In this document: piece after piece, positions 1-6,465 of the stretch | Position numbering within the stretch: position 1 is the first letter of the stretch | Layout of the letters: every line of letters begins with the position of its first letter | NCBI GenBank assembly: GCA_035444205.1 | Contig: DAOMOD010000209.1 | Span: forward strand, 1-7,217 | From: DAOMOD01 sp035444205 | GTDB lineage: Bacteria > Pseudomonadota > Gammaproteobacteria > Xanthomonadales > BPKI01 | Direction: 5' to 3' | DNA length: 7,217 nucleotides | The notes under the pieces: model-generated | Seen by the model: only the letters and a program-made list of their open reading frames with translations | What the model was told of the DNA's origin: nothing | Database searches by the model: none | Translations under genes and position numbers: made by a program

Positions 1-782
1 AGGTCATCCTCGGCGACCAGGCGCATTGCTATCGCTGGGAAGCCGGTGGCGCCGCCGTGCTCGGCTCGATCCAGCCGCAGCCGCTGGTGCAGGACGCCGA
101 GGGCCGCATGGACTTGGACGCCATCCGCGCCGCGGTCAAGCCCGACGATCCCCACTTTGCGCGCACACGATTGCTGGCGCTGGAGAACACCTGGCATGGC
201 CGCGTGCTGGATCTCGACTACATCGACGCCGCGCTCGCCATTGCCCACGACCGTGGCCTTGCCACCCACCTCGATGGCGCGCGCCTGTTCAACGCCGCGG
301 TGGCCAGCCACGTGCCGGCGCGCGACATCGCCTGCCGCTTCGACAGCGTGTCGGTGTGCTTCTCCAAGGGCTTGGGTGCGCCTGCCGGTTCCGCCCTGCT
401 CGGCAACGACCTGCTGATCGCCCGCGCCCGTCGCATCCGCAAGATGCTGGGCGGCGCCATGCGCCAGTCCGGCCTGCTGGCCGCCGCCTGCCACTACGCG
501 CTCGACCACCACGTCGCCCGCCTCGCCGACGATCACGCCCGCGCCGCGCGCCTGGCCGAGGGCCTGCGCGAACTCGGCCACGACGGAGTCGAACAGCACA
601 CCAATATGGTCTTCCTGCCCTGGCCACGTGAGCGCCAGCACGCACTCGCCGAACACCTCGCCGCCCAACGCATCCGCATCCTCGCCGGCTACGGCCCAAG
701 CCTGCGTCTGGTCACGCACCTCGACGTCGACGACAAAGGCATCGCAAGCACGCTGGAGGCGTTCCGCAACTTCCCGATGTAG
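1..782 (+). CDS. ltaE: Low-specificity L-threonine aldolase, 5'-truncated by the window edge
   Basis: PLP enzyme of fold type I that splits L-threonine/L-allo-threonine into glycine and acetaldehyde in the cytoplasm. The frame is open from base 3, giving 259 visible residues; the family usually has about 330-345, so roughly 80 N-terminal residues lie outside the window. Visible family motifs are GDQAHCYRWEAGGAAVLGS at the left edge, HLDGARLFNA (about residues 91-100 of the fragment), the PLP-lysine motif SVCFSKGLGAPAGSALLG with the Schiff-base lysine at bases 366-368, and RKMLGGAMRQSGLLAAA. The C-terminus RILAGYGPSLRLVTHLDVDD is also typical. The TAG stop (780-782) lies inside the first REP element, so the repeat supplies the end of the gene. 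It converges on the molybdenum hydroxylase operon. Identification is firm; the start is not visible. Confidence 0.95.
   Translation, partial: VILGDQAHCYRWEAGGAAVLGSIQPQPLVQDAEGRMDLDAIRAAVKPDDPHFARTRLLALENTWHGRVLDLDYIDAALAIAHDRGLATHLDGARLFNAAVASHVPARDIACRFDSVSVCFSKGLGAPAGSALLGNDLLIARARRIRKMLGGAMRQSGLLAAACHYALDHHVARLADDHARAARLAEGLRELGHDGVEQHTNMVFLPWPRERQHALAEHLAAQRIRILAGYGPSLRLVTHLDVDDKGIASTLEAFRNFPM
645..764 (+). repeat. ltaE 3'-end repeat, copy A (functional gene tail)
   Basis: This is the part of ltaE encoding LAEHLAAQRIRILAGYGP through LEAF. It aligns without gaps to 936-1055, 291 bases (97 codons) downstream. By hand count 97 of 120 bases match (about 81%), and 30 of 40 encoded residues match. 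Both copies are followed within a few bases by TGTAGGAGC, the head of a REP element. Confidence 0.85.
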
Positions 783-914
783 GAGCGGCGAAAGCCGCGA
801 TTAGACGCTGCGGCAAATCGATTGTCCGTTCGCTCACGGGGCAACCCGGAAGCATGCCTGACAGGCACAGGCGCATGCCGAACCGCCTTGATCGCGGCTG
901 TCGCCGCTCCTACA
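778..914. repeat. Inverted REP pair (GTAG-type), overlapping the ltaE stop
   Basis: Two 24-base elements face each other: 778-801 (plus) and 891-914 (minus), differing at one position. Each starts TGTAGGAGC and carries its own small hairpin, GCGGC-gaaa-GCCGC in the first and GCGGC-tgtc-GCCGC in the second. The pair could fold into a 24-bp stem around an 89-base loop; the loop holds a second palindrome (TGCCTG-A-CAGGCA, 855-867). GTAG-headed palindromes of this kind are known as REPs mobilised by RAYT (TnpA-REP) transposases in Pseudomonas and Xanthomonadales; no RAYT gene is in the window. The left element contains the ltaE stop codon and could protect or shorten the ltaE transcript 3' end. 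Confidence 0.8.
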
Positions 915-935
915 GGGGGATGCGTACCCCGACGA

Positions 936-1055
936 CTGGCCGAGCACCTCGCCGCACGCCGCTTCCGCATCCTTGCCGGCTACGGAGCAAGGCTGCGTCT
1001 GGTCAACCATCTCGACGTTGACGACAAAAGTGTCGCGCGCACGCGCAAGGCCTTC
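936..1055 (+). pseudogene. Diverged remnant copy of the ltaE 3' end (copy B)
   Basis: In the same reading frame as ltaE, these 40 codons encode LAEHLAARRFRILAGYGA, then RLRLVNHLDVDDKSVA and so on, clearly the C-terminal tail of a threonine aldolase. Against copy A there are 10 amino-acid replacements and 9 synonymous codon changes, including non-conservative ones (L to R, E to K, S to R), which suggests relaxed selection. Nothing upstream of about 930 resembles the rest of ltaE, and no start codon with a ribosome site precedes it, so it is a remnant and not a gene. The frame stays open from 783 through this copy to 1316, so only the TAG at 780-782 separates it from ltaE. Confidence 0.75.
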
Positions 1056-1066
1056 GCAAGCGCGCC

Positions 1067-1141
1067 TGTAGGAGCCCACTGGTGGGCGACCAGCGCCCGC
1101 TACGAAGCAATGCATCGGTCGCCCACGAGTGGGCTCCTGCA
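1067..1141. repeat. Second inverted REP pair (GTAG-type, different core), possible terminator for the minus-strand operon
   Basis: Elements 1067-1091 (plus) and 1117-1141 (minus) are 25 bases each, complementary except at two positions, with a 25-base loop. They share the TGTAGGAGC head with the pair at 778-914 but have another core (GCCCAC-tg-GTGGGC and GCCCAC-ga-GTGGGC), so two REP subfamilies sit side by side. The right arm ends 14 bases beyond the stop of the large-subunit gene. A strong GC stem there could end or stabilise that transcript, but there is no T-run of a classical intrinsic terminator. Confidence 0.8.
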
Positions 1142-1155
1142 AGGGAGCCTTGACC

Positions 1156-3294
1156 TCAAGCCAGCGGCAACGTCGTCACCGGCTTGCCGGTCAGCGCCAG
1201 CAGCGCATTGGCCAGCGCCGGGGCAATCGGCGGGGTGCCGGGCTCGCCGGCGCCGCCGGGTGGCTCGGTGCTGTCCAGCAGGTGCACGTCCACCAGCGGC
1301 ATCTCGCTCTGCCTGAGCAGCGGGTAGTCGTGGAAGTTGCTCTGCTGCACGCGACCTTCGCTGAAGGTGATGCGCTGATGCAGAACTGCGGCGAGGCCGA
1401 AGACGATGCCGGATTCGATCTGTACGGCGGCATGGCGCGGGTTGACCACGCGGCCCATGTCGACGGCGGCGACCACGCGGTGCACGCGCGGACGACCGTT
1501 CTCGAGCGACACCTCGGCGACCTGGGCGACCAGGCTGCCGAAGCTCTTGTGGATGGCGATGCCGCGCGCCCGGCCTTCAGGCAGCGTCGAACCCCAGCCG
1601 GCGCGCTCGGCGGCGGCGTCGAGCACGCGCAGCCAGTCGGGATGTTCGGCGAGCAGGGCGCGGCGGTAGTCGACCGGGTCACGCCCGGCCTTGCGCGCCA
1701 TCAGGTCGATCATGTGCTCGACCGCGAAGGCAGTGTGGGTGTGGCCGACCGAACGCCACCACAGCACCGGCACCACGCGCGGGGCGAGGTGGCACTCGAC
1801 GCGAAGGTTCGGCACGGCGTAGGGCAGATCGTTGGCGCCCTCGACCAGCGCGTTCTCGACGCCGTCCTTGATGCCGAAGGCCTCGAAGGGGGTGCCCTGC
1901 ATGATCGACTGGCCGACGATGCGCTGATGCCAGGCCAGCGGCAGGCCGTCCTCGCCGAGGCGCACGCGCAGGCGATGCACGGCGCGCGGCCGGTACCAAT
2001 AGCCGCGCGTGTCGTCCTCGCGGGTCCAGATGGTTTTCACCGGCACACCCTCGTCCCTGGCCACGTGTGCGGCGACGGCGACGAAGTCGCTGAGCGGATT
2101 GGCGCGACGCCCGAAGCCGCCGCCCAGCAACAGGTTGTGCAGGGTGACCTTGTCCTGCGGCAGACCGAGAATCTGCGCGGCGCGGGCCTGGTCGACCTGC
2201 TGCATCTGGGTGCCGGTCCACACCTCGGCCTCGTCGCCACGGTGATGCACGGTGGCATTGAGCGGCTCCATGGTGGCGTGCGCGAGGTAGGGCAGATCAA
2301 TATCCATCGCCAGCACGTCGTCGGCTTCGGCGAGCGCCGCCGCGGTATCGCCGCGATCGGCCGCCACCGCGCCGGGTGTGTCCGCCAGCGCGCGGTACTC
2401 GCGGCCCTGCACCTCGCTGTCGAGCCCGGCGTTGGCGCCTGGCTCCCACTCGAGCTGCAACGCCTCGCGGCCCTGGCGCGCCGCCCAGAAGTGCTCCGCG
2501 ATCACGGCGACGCCCTCGGGCACCACCTTCACCTTGCGCACGCCGGGCACCTTGAGCGCGGCCTCGGCGTCGTGGGACTTCAGCGTGGCGCCATACACCG
2601 GCGGCCAGGCGACTACCGCGGTGAGCATGCCGGGCAGGCGCACGTCCATGCCGAACTGCGCACGCCCGCTGACCTTGTCGGGGCCCTCGGTGCGGCGGCG
2701 GTCGCGACCGATGTAGCGGTATTGGTCCGGGGTCTTGAGGCGGATGGCTTCCGGGTCCGGCTTCGGCAGTTGCGCGGCGGCATTGGCCAGCTCGCCATAA
2801 TCCAGGCTGCGGCCGCTGGCCTCGTGGATCACCCGGCCGCGCTCGGTACGCAGCGCCGCGGGCTCGACCTCGAGGCGGGTGGCTGCGGCCTCGACCAGCA
2901 GGTGACGCGCCTCGGCGCCGGCACGACGCAGCGGTTCGAACAGGCCGCGCACCGAAGTCGAACCGCCGGTGACCTGGGTGCCGAACATGGGATGGTTGAA
3001 GGCGGGATCGGCGCCGACCATCTCCACCGTCACCTGGTCGAGGTCGGCGTCCATCTCGTCGGCGACGATCATCGGCAGCGAGGTGAGCACCCCCTGCCCC
3101 ATCTCGGCCTGACCGACGAAGATGGTGATGCGCCCGTCCACGCCGACGCGCACGAAGGCATTGGGGCGGAAACCGCCCTCGGCGGCGAGGGCGAACTGCG
3201 CGAAGCCCGGCAGATGCAGGCCAACCAGAAGGCCACCGGCCGACAGCGCGCCGGTCTTGAGGAAGTCGCGGCGGGTGACGGTGGGCAGCCTCAT
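1156..3294 (-). CDS. Molybdopterin-binding large subunit of an IorB-type molybdenum hydroxylase (xanthine dehydrogenase family), Tat-exported
   Basis: A 712-residue protein binding the molybdenum cofactor; the family hydroxylates aldehydes or N-heterocycles with water as oxygen source. The N-terminus has a twin-arginine signal (TRRDFLKTG, residues 7-15, then a hydrophobic stretch ending FALAAEGG), so the enzyme is expected to be folded in the cytoplasm and exported to the periplasm. The hammerhead-like region starts near YIGRDRRRTEGPDKVSG. The Moco-binding part has LLGGGFGRR (GGGFGRR about 391-397). The C-terminal GAGEPGTPPIAPALANA places the probable catalytic glutamate at residue 684. Length and motifs fit isoquinoline 1-oxidoreductase beta subunits. 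ATG 3294 is chosen because the Tat signal follows at once and the start overlaps the small-subunit stop (ATGA), implying translational coupling. The substrate cannot be told from sequence; isoquinoline is only the name-giving substrate. Confidence 0.92.
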   Translation of the reverse strand: MRLPTVTRRDFLKTGALSAGGLLVGLHLPGFAQFALAAEGGFRPNAFVRVGVDGRITIFVGQAEMGQGVLTSLPMIVADEMDADLDQVTVEMVGADPAFNHPMFGTQVTGGSTSVRGLFEPLRRAGAEARHLLVEAAATRLEVEPAALRTERGRVIHEASGRSLDYGELANAAAQLPKPDPEAIRLKTPDQYRYIGRDRRRTEGPDKVSGRAQFGMDVRLPGMLTAVVAWPPVYGATLKSHDAEAALKVPGVRKVKVVPEGVAVIAEHFWAARQGREALQLEWEPGANAGLDSEVQGREYRALADTPGAVAADRGDTAAALAEADDVLAMDIDLPYLAHATMEPLNATVHHRGDEAEVWTGTQMQQVDQARAAQILGLPQDKVTLHNLLLGGGFGRRANPLSDFVAVAAHVARDEGVPVKTIWTREDDTRGYWYRPRAVHRLRVRLGEDGLPLAWHQRIVGQSIMQGTPFEAFGIKDGVENALVEGANDLPYAVPNLRVECHLAPRVVPVLWWRSVGHTHTAFAVEHMIDLMARKAGRDPVDYRRALLAEHPDWLRVLDAAAERAGWGSTLPEGRARGIAIHKSFGSLVAQVAEVSLENGRPRVHRVVAAVDMGRVVNPRHAAVQIESGIVFGLAAVLHQRITFSEGRVQQSNFHDYPLLRQSEMPLVDVHLLDSTEPPGGAGEPGTPPIAPALANALLALTGKPVTTLPLA

Positions 3295-3755
3295 GACTGG
3301 CCCTCCTTCAGCTTGCGCGCCGCCAGCCGCACCGCCTCGCGCACCTGGCTGTAGGTGCCGCAGCGGCACAGATGCCCGTCCATGGCGGCGACGATGGCCG
3401 CCTCGTCCGGTCCGGCATTCTGCGCCAGCAGGGCCGCGGCGCCCATGATCTGGCCCGACTGGCAGTAGCCGCACTGCGCCACGTCGGCCTCGATCCAGGC
3501 CTGCTGGACCGGGTGGCTGCCGTCGCTGGACAGTCCCTCGATGGTGGTGATCGCGCGACCGCCGATGGCGGACAGTGGCGTGACGCAACTGCGCACCGCC
3601 TCGCCATCGAGATGCACGGTGCAGGCGCCGCACAGCGCCATGCCGCAGCCGTACTTGGTGCCGGTGAGGCCGAGGCCGTCGCGCAGCGCCCAAAGCAGAG
3701 GGGTGTCGGGGGGGAGATCGATTTCACGATCTTCGCCATTGACCCAGAGTTTCAT
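3291..3755 (-). CDS. 2Fe-2S small subunit of an IorA-type molybdenum hydroxylase
   Basis: A 154-residue electron-transfer subunit with two [2Fe-2S] sites. The plant-type ferredoxin domain has C37, C42, C45 (GCGMALCGAC) and C57. The helical second domain has C95 and C98 (QCGYCQSGQIM) and C130 and C132 (GHLCRCGTY). All eight expected cysteines are present and the length is normal. It has no signal peptide, as expected if it is carried out of the cell with the Tat-tagged large subunit. Start ATG 3755 is supported by GGAG eight bases upstream. First gene of the operon; its TGA overlaps the next ATG. No FAD subunit, XdhC-type chaperone or cytochrome gene is visible beside it, matching two-subunit Ior-type enzymes that use a cytochrome-like acceptor in place of NAD. 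Confidence 0.95.
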   Translation of the reverse strand: MKLWVNGEDREIDLPPDTPLLWALRDGLGLTGTKYGCGMALCGACTVHLDGEAVRSCVTPLSAIGGRAITTIEGLSSDGSHPVQQAWIEADVAQCGYCQSGQIMGAAALLAQNAGPDEAAIVAAMDGHLCRCGTYSQVREAVRLAARKLKEGQS

Positions 3756-3938
3756 GGCATGCGCTCCGCGATTCGACCGCTGCCAAACTACGCCTGTGCG
3801 GTCGCCCGCGCCAGCCTGGCGCCAACATCCCGGTCCGTACCGATTCCGCAATGCGTGAGGTTGCCGCTGCAGGACGTTTTCCTCCATGCTGGTGGGCCGC
3901 CCCGGGAGCGCCTCGAACCACACGCCGGAGATTCGCCC
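3756..3938. other. Divergent intergenic region
   Basis: These 183 bases lie between the divergently transcribed small-subunit gene and lipoprotein gene and must hold both promoters. I see no convincing -35/-10 pair on either strand. The only clear structure is the dyad at 3808-3822. Confidence 0.6.
3808..3822. promoter_or_regulatory. Perfect 7-1-7 dyad, candidate operator
   Basis: GCGCCAG-C-CTGGCGC is a perfect palindrome with one central base, 53 bases upstream of the small-subunit start and 116 bases upstream of the lipoprotein start. Its size and symmetry suit a dimeric repressor or activator of the divergent genes. In GC-rich DNA such palindromes also arise by chance, and no regulator gene is in the window. 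Confidence 0.25.
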
Positions 3939-5363
3939 TTGGACGCCATCCGCACGCTGCCTCTCGTCCTCATCCCGCTGCTGCTGGCAGCTTGCGGCAG
4001 CGCGCCCAAGCCGCAGGAGATCGAAGTCCCCGAGACCACTCCGCGCACGGCGCCGCCGATGGTGGGAGGCGCCTCCGAGGTCGATGTACCCGAAGACTTC
4101 GCCGACTGGCAGCACAGCGAGCTGACGCCGGTACTCGACGCCAGTCAACTGGTCGATTCCGCCCTGCTCAGGGGTCCCCTGCACGAACTGGATGCACGCG
4201 TGCCGGTGAGCGGTTCGATGGGCGTCTTCACCTTGCACACGCCGTTCGGCGACTACGTCGCCGAGGGCGTCGAGCTGCTCGGTATCCGCATCCATGAATT
4301 GACCGCCATCGATCGCCTGGCAGACCAGACTCATCTCAGAACCTTCGTCGACGCCACCGGTGAGGCCGCCGTCCGCACCGGGCGCGCCATGGCCAGCGTA
4401 CTGGGCGATCCTGTCGGCACCGTGCAGGGACTTCCCGCCGGCATCGCGCGATTCTTCCGGCAGACCTATCGCAGCGTGCGCCGCACCACCCTCGATGTGT
4501 CCGATGCCGCGCGCGAGCGCAGCGCCCGCGACAAGGAGGCCACGCAGGAGACCGACGAGCCGGCGGGAGAATCCGGTCGCGACACCAGCGATGTGGCGGA
4601 ACGGGTGGCGCTGCGCTACATCGGCTACAACCGCGCCCGACGCGAGCTCGCCGAGCGGTTGGAAGTCGATCCGTACACCACCAACGTGCTGCTCAACGCC
4701 CAGCTCGACGAGCTGGCGTGGTCGGGACTTGCCGGACGCGCGGGCTTTGGAGCGGCGCTTGGCGCGGCCGGGGCACTGGCCGAAGCGGCTTCGATCAGCG
4801 GCCGCCTCAACCGCCTGGTGTGGGAGCTGACGCCGGACGAGATCCGCGACCTCAACGAACGCCACCTCGCCGAGGCCGGCTTCAAGGGAATCCGCGTGCG
4901 CAATTTTCTGCGCAATGGCCACTTCCACCCCAGCCTGCAGCTCGAGTTCACCGCCGCATTGCTGTCCCTGAGCGACGCCGAGGGCCGCTTCGAGTTCATC
5001 GACCTGGCCGCGGAGGCGGCCGACGAGCTGGAAGCGCGCTTCCTGGTCAACTTCATCCGCATGGCCCAGCTCACCCAGGACCGCGACGGCGCGCCCATCG
5101 CTCGCATCGTCATCGACGGCGAGGCGATGTGGGTGACCACCGCGAAAGGCTCGCCGGTGTTGCTGGCGCCGGTCGACTACCTCTCCGTCACGCCCTGGCT
5201 GGAAGCGCTTCTCGACCACCCACGGCTGATCGGCCGTCGGGTGACCCTCAGGGTCTCCGGCTTCGTTTCCGACGACGCCACCGCACGAATAGCACGTGCG
5301 GGCTGGCAACTGGAGACGCGGGTGGCGTTCAGGCATTCGCCTGCCTACGCCGCGGCGCACTGA
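3939..5363 (+). CDS. Uncharacterised lipoprotein, 474 residues, TTG start
   Basis: I do not recognise this family. The start is taken as TTG 3939: GGAG sits eight bases upstream, and translation from it gives a clean lipoprotein signal (one Arg at 5, hydrophobic TLPLVLIPLLLA, lipobox LAAC with the lipidated Cys at 19). Glycine follows the Cys, so an outer-membrane destination is plausible. A Pro-rich linker follows, then a mixed region with FTLHTPFGDYVAEGVELLGIR. Next comes a stretch ending GLPAGIARFFRQTYRSVRR, and a charged, disordered-looking segment rich in Glu, Asp, Arg and Thr. After that are a helical region with an Ala/Gly-rich stretch (GRAGFGAALGAAGALAEA) and a C-terminal half of mostly beta character. 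No catalytic motif is apparent. It sits 41 bases before the glutaredoxin fusion gene, so the two may be co-transcribed. An in-frame GTG at 3855 would put the lipoprotein signal internal and is unlikely. Confidence 0.8.
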   Translation: MDAIRTLPLVLIPLLLAACGSAPKPQEIEVPETTPRTAPPMVGGASEVDVPEDFADWQHSELTPVLDASQLVDSALLRGPLHELDARVPVSGSMGVFTLHTPFGDYVAEGVELLGIRIHELTAIDRLADQTHLRTFVDATGEAAVRTGRAMASVLGDPVGTVQGLPAGIARFFRQTYRSVRRTTLDVSDAARERSARDKEATQETDEPAGESGRDTSDVAERVALRYIGYNRARRELAERLEVDPYTTNVLLNAQLDELAWSGLAGRAGFGAALGAAGALAEAASISGRLNRLVWELTPDEIRDLNERHLAEAGFKGIRVRNFLRNGHFHPSLQLEFTAALLSLSDAEGRFEFIDLAAEAADELEARFLVNFIRMAQLTQDRDGAPIARIVIDGEAMWVTTAKGSPVLLAPVDYLSVTPWLEALLDHPRLIGRRVTLRVSGFVSDDATARIARAGWQLETRVAFRHSPAYAAAH

Positions 5364-5374
5364 ACGACAGCCGG

Positions 5375-5380
5375 TAGAAT
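5375..5380 (+). promoter_or_regulatory. Possible -10 element upstream of the glutaredoxin fusion gene
   Basis: TAGAAT lies 24 bases before the ATG and matches the -10 consensus at five of six positions. There is no recognisable -35 hexamer 16-18 bases upstream, so it may be weak, activator-dependent, or chance. Confidence 0.3.
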
Positions 5381-5404
5381 GGCGGATCCGTTCCGGAGAC
5401 AGCC

Positions 5405-6328
5405 ATGAGCCTTACCCCCGACATCAGGACCCGCATCGACGGACTGTTGAGCCAGCACGCCGTGGTGCTGTTCATGAAGGGCCGCAAGCATGCCCCGCGC
5501 TGCGGCTTCTCTGCCGCCGCCGCCGAATTGCTGGCCGAAGTCGCACCGGACTTCCACGACGTCGACGTGCTGGAGGACCCGGATCTGCGCGAAGGCATCA
5601 AGCAGTACGGCCAATGGCCGACGATCCCGCAACTGTACGTCAAGGGCGAACTGATCGGCGGCTCCGACATCCTGCGCAGCATGTACAACCAGGGCGAACT
5701 GCACCGACTGTTCGGCGTCGAACCGCCGGATCGAACGCCGCCGGAGATCCACATCAGCGACACCGCCGTGGAGCGCCTGCGCGAGGCGCAGTTGCAGGCG
5801 CCCGACCATTCGCTGCACCTGCGCATCGATGCCGCCTTCCGCAGCCAGTTCACGCTGGAGCCGGCGCAAGGCGGCGAGATCCCGGTGGAGGCCGGTGGAC
5901 TCACCCTGCTGCTCGACGTTGCAAGCTTGCCGCGTGCGCGGGGCTTGCGCATCGACTGGGTGGTGACGCCGCAGGGCGAGGGTCTGAAGCTCGACAATCC
6001 CAATGCGCCGCCCGCGGTCAAGCCGATCGACGTGTCCGAGCTCAAGATTCGGCTCGACGCCGGCACCATCACCGTGATCGATGTGCGCCCGCCCGAGGCC
6101 CGCGCGCAGGCGCCCTTTCCCGGCAGCCGCGCCTTCGATGCGGCAAGCCGCGCGGAACTGGAAGCCCTGCCCAGGGACACACCGCTGGCCTTTCTTTGCC
6201 ACGTCGGCCAGTCCAGCCTCCAGGTCGCCGAGCATTTCCGCCATCTCGGCTTCGCCGACGTGTACAACGTGCAGGGTGGCATCGACGCCTGGTCGCGGGA
6301 GGTCGACGACTCGGTGCCGAGGTACTGA
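5405..6328 (+). CDS. Three-domain fusion: CGFS monothiol glutaredoxin, degenerate A-type (IscA/HesB-like) domain, rhodanese
   Basis: A 307-residue cytoplasmic protein. Residues 1-105 form a Grx4-type monothiol glutaredoxin with active Cys33 (RCGFS), cis-Pro motif WPTIP (71-75) and GGSD (85-88), the glutathione and [2Fe-2S] binding features of this family. Residues about 114-202 resemble an A-type iron-sulphur carrier (start ISDTAVERL; end GLKLDNPNAP, like the GFKFDNPNA of IscA). Its three ligand cysteines are gone: RSQF (146-149) stands where CSGF would be, and PAVK follows where the CGCG tail would be. Residues 205-305 are a rhodanese with active loop CHVGQSS (Cys265) and IDVRPPE, followed by VYNVQGGIDAW. 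ATG 5405 has GGAG six bases upstream. The design suggests iron-sulphur cluster or persulphide handling. Glutaredoxin and rhodanese calls are firm; the middle domain is a pattern-based inference. Confidence 0.93.
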   Translation: MSLTPDIRTRIDGLLSQHAVVLFMKGRKHAPRCGFSAAAAELLAEVAPDFHDVDVLEDPDLREGIKQYGQWPTIPQLYVKGELIGGSDILRSMYNQGELHRLFGVEPPDRTPPEIHISDTAVERLREAQLQAPDHSLHLRIDAAFRSQFTLEPAQGGEIPVEAGGLTLLLDVASLPRARGLRIDWVVTPQGEGLKLDNPNAPPAVKPIDVSELKIRLDAGTITVIDVRPPEARAQAPFPGSRAFDAASRAELEALPRDTPLAFLCHVGQSSLQVAEHFRHLGFADVYNVQGGIDAWSREVDDSVPRY

Positions 6329-6438
6329 TGGTTCACTGGCGCGGCGTGACAGGCTTCATGTGGAGGAGTACCTTGTTCTTCGAGGAGCCTGATTGGAAAA
6401 GGGAAACAGGAGGGGTGCCCGCTTCGGTTGGCACGTAA
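6328..6438 (+). CDS. Possible 36-residue small ORF coupled to the glutaredoxin fusion gene
   Basis: The ATG overlaps the preceding TGA (TGATG), a common arrangement for translational re-initiation. The ORF begins MVHWRGVTGFMWRSTLFFEE and ends at TAA 6436-6438. It is rich in aromatic residues near the start and charged after. A purine-rich GGAGGAG (6362-6368) inside it precedes an alternative TTG (6373). Composition is less GC-biased than the neighbouring genes, and there is no recognised homologue, so it may be only intergenic DNA. Confidence 0.22.
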   Translation: MVHWRGVTGFMWRSTLFFEEPDWKRETGGVPASVGT

Positions 6439-6444
6439 TCAGCA
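6428..6444 (+). promoter_or_regulatory. Sigma-54-like promoter candidate before the small lipoprotein gene
   Basis: TTGGCACG (6428-6435) is a full match to the -24 half of the sigma-54 consensus, and GCA (6442-6444) falls at exactly the required -12 spacing, but the two T residues of TTGC are CA here. The predicted start near 6455 would leave only about 11 bases before ATG 6466, including the AAGG ribosome site, which is tight. No enhancer-binding protein gene is visible. Confidence 0.25.
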
Positions 6445-6465
6445 ACCCTTGAGCAAGGTTCTGTC

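Noticed and set aside
778..1141. CRISPR array or IS end repeats
   Set aside because: The repeats are inverted pairs with internal palindromes and two different cores, with no regular spacers, no transposase and no target duplications; they fit REP elements.
1129..3354. 741-codon open frame on the plus strand
   Set aside because: It lies antisense to the large-subunit gene, encodes a low-complexity His/Gly/Ala/Arg-rich product, and follows from high third-position GC on the other strand.
3372..3938. Upstream extension of the lipoprotein reading frame
   Set aside because: The extension is antisense to the small subunit, and it would bury the lipoprotein signal inside the protein.
3756..5360. 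Long open frame on the minus strand continuing upstream of the small-subunit gene
   Set aside because: The small-subunit protein clearly begins at 3755 with its own ribosome site; the upstream part is the mirror of the lipoprotein gene.
6310..6321. CTCGG-tg-CCGAG hairpin as terminator of the glutaredoxin gene
   Set aside because: It lies inside the coding sequence, has a stem of only five pairs and no T-run follows.
5296..6327. Overlapping plus-strand frame covering the glutaredoxin gene
   Set aside because: Arg/Pro/Ala-rich shadow frame; the frame from 5405 has recognisable domains throughout. Only its last 37 codons (6328-6438) were kept as a possible small ORF.
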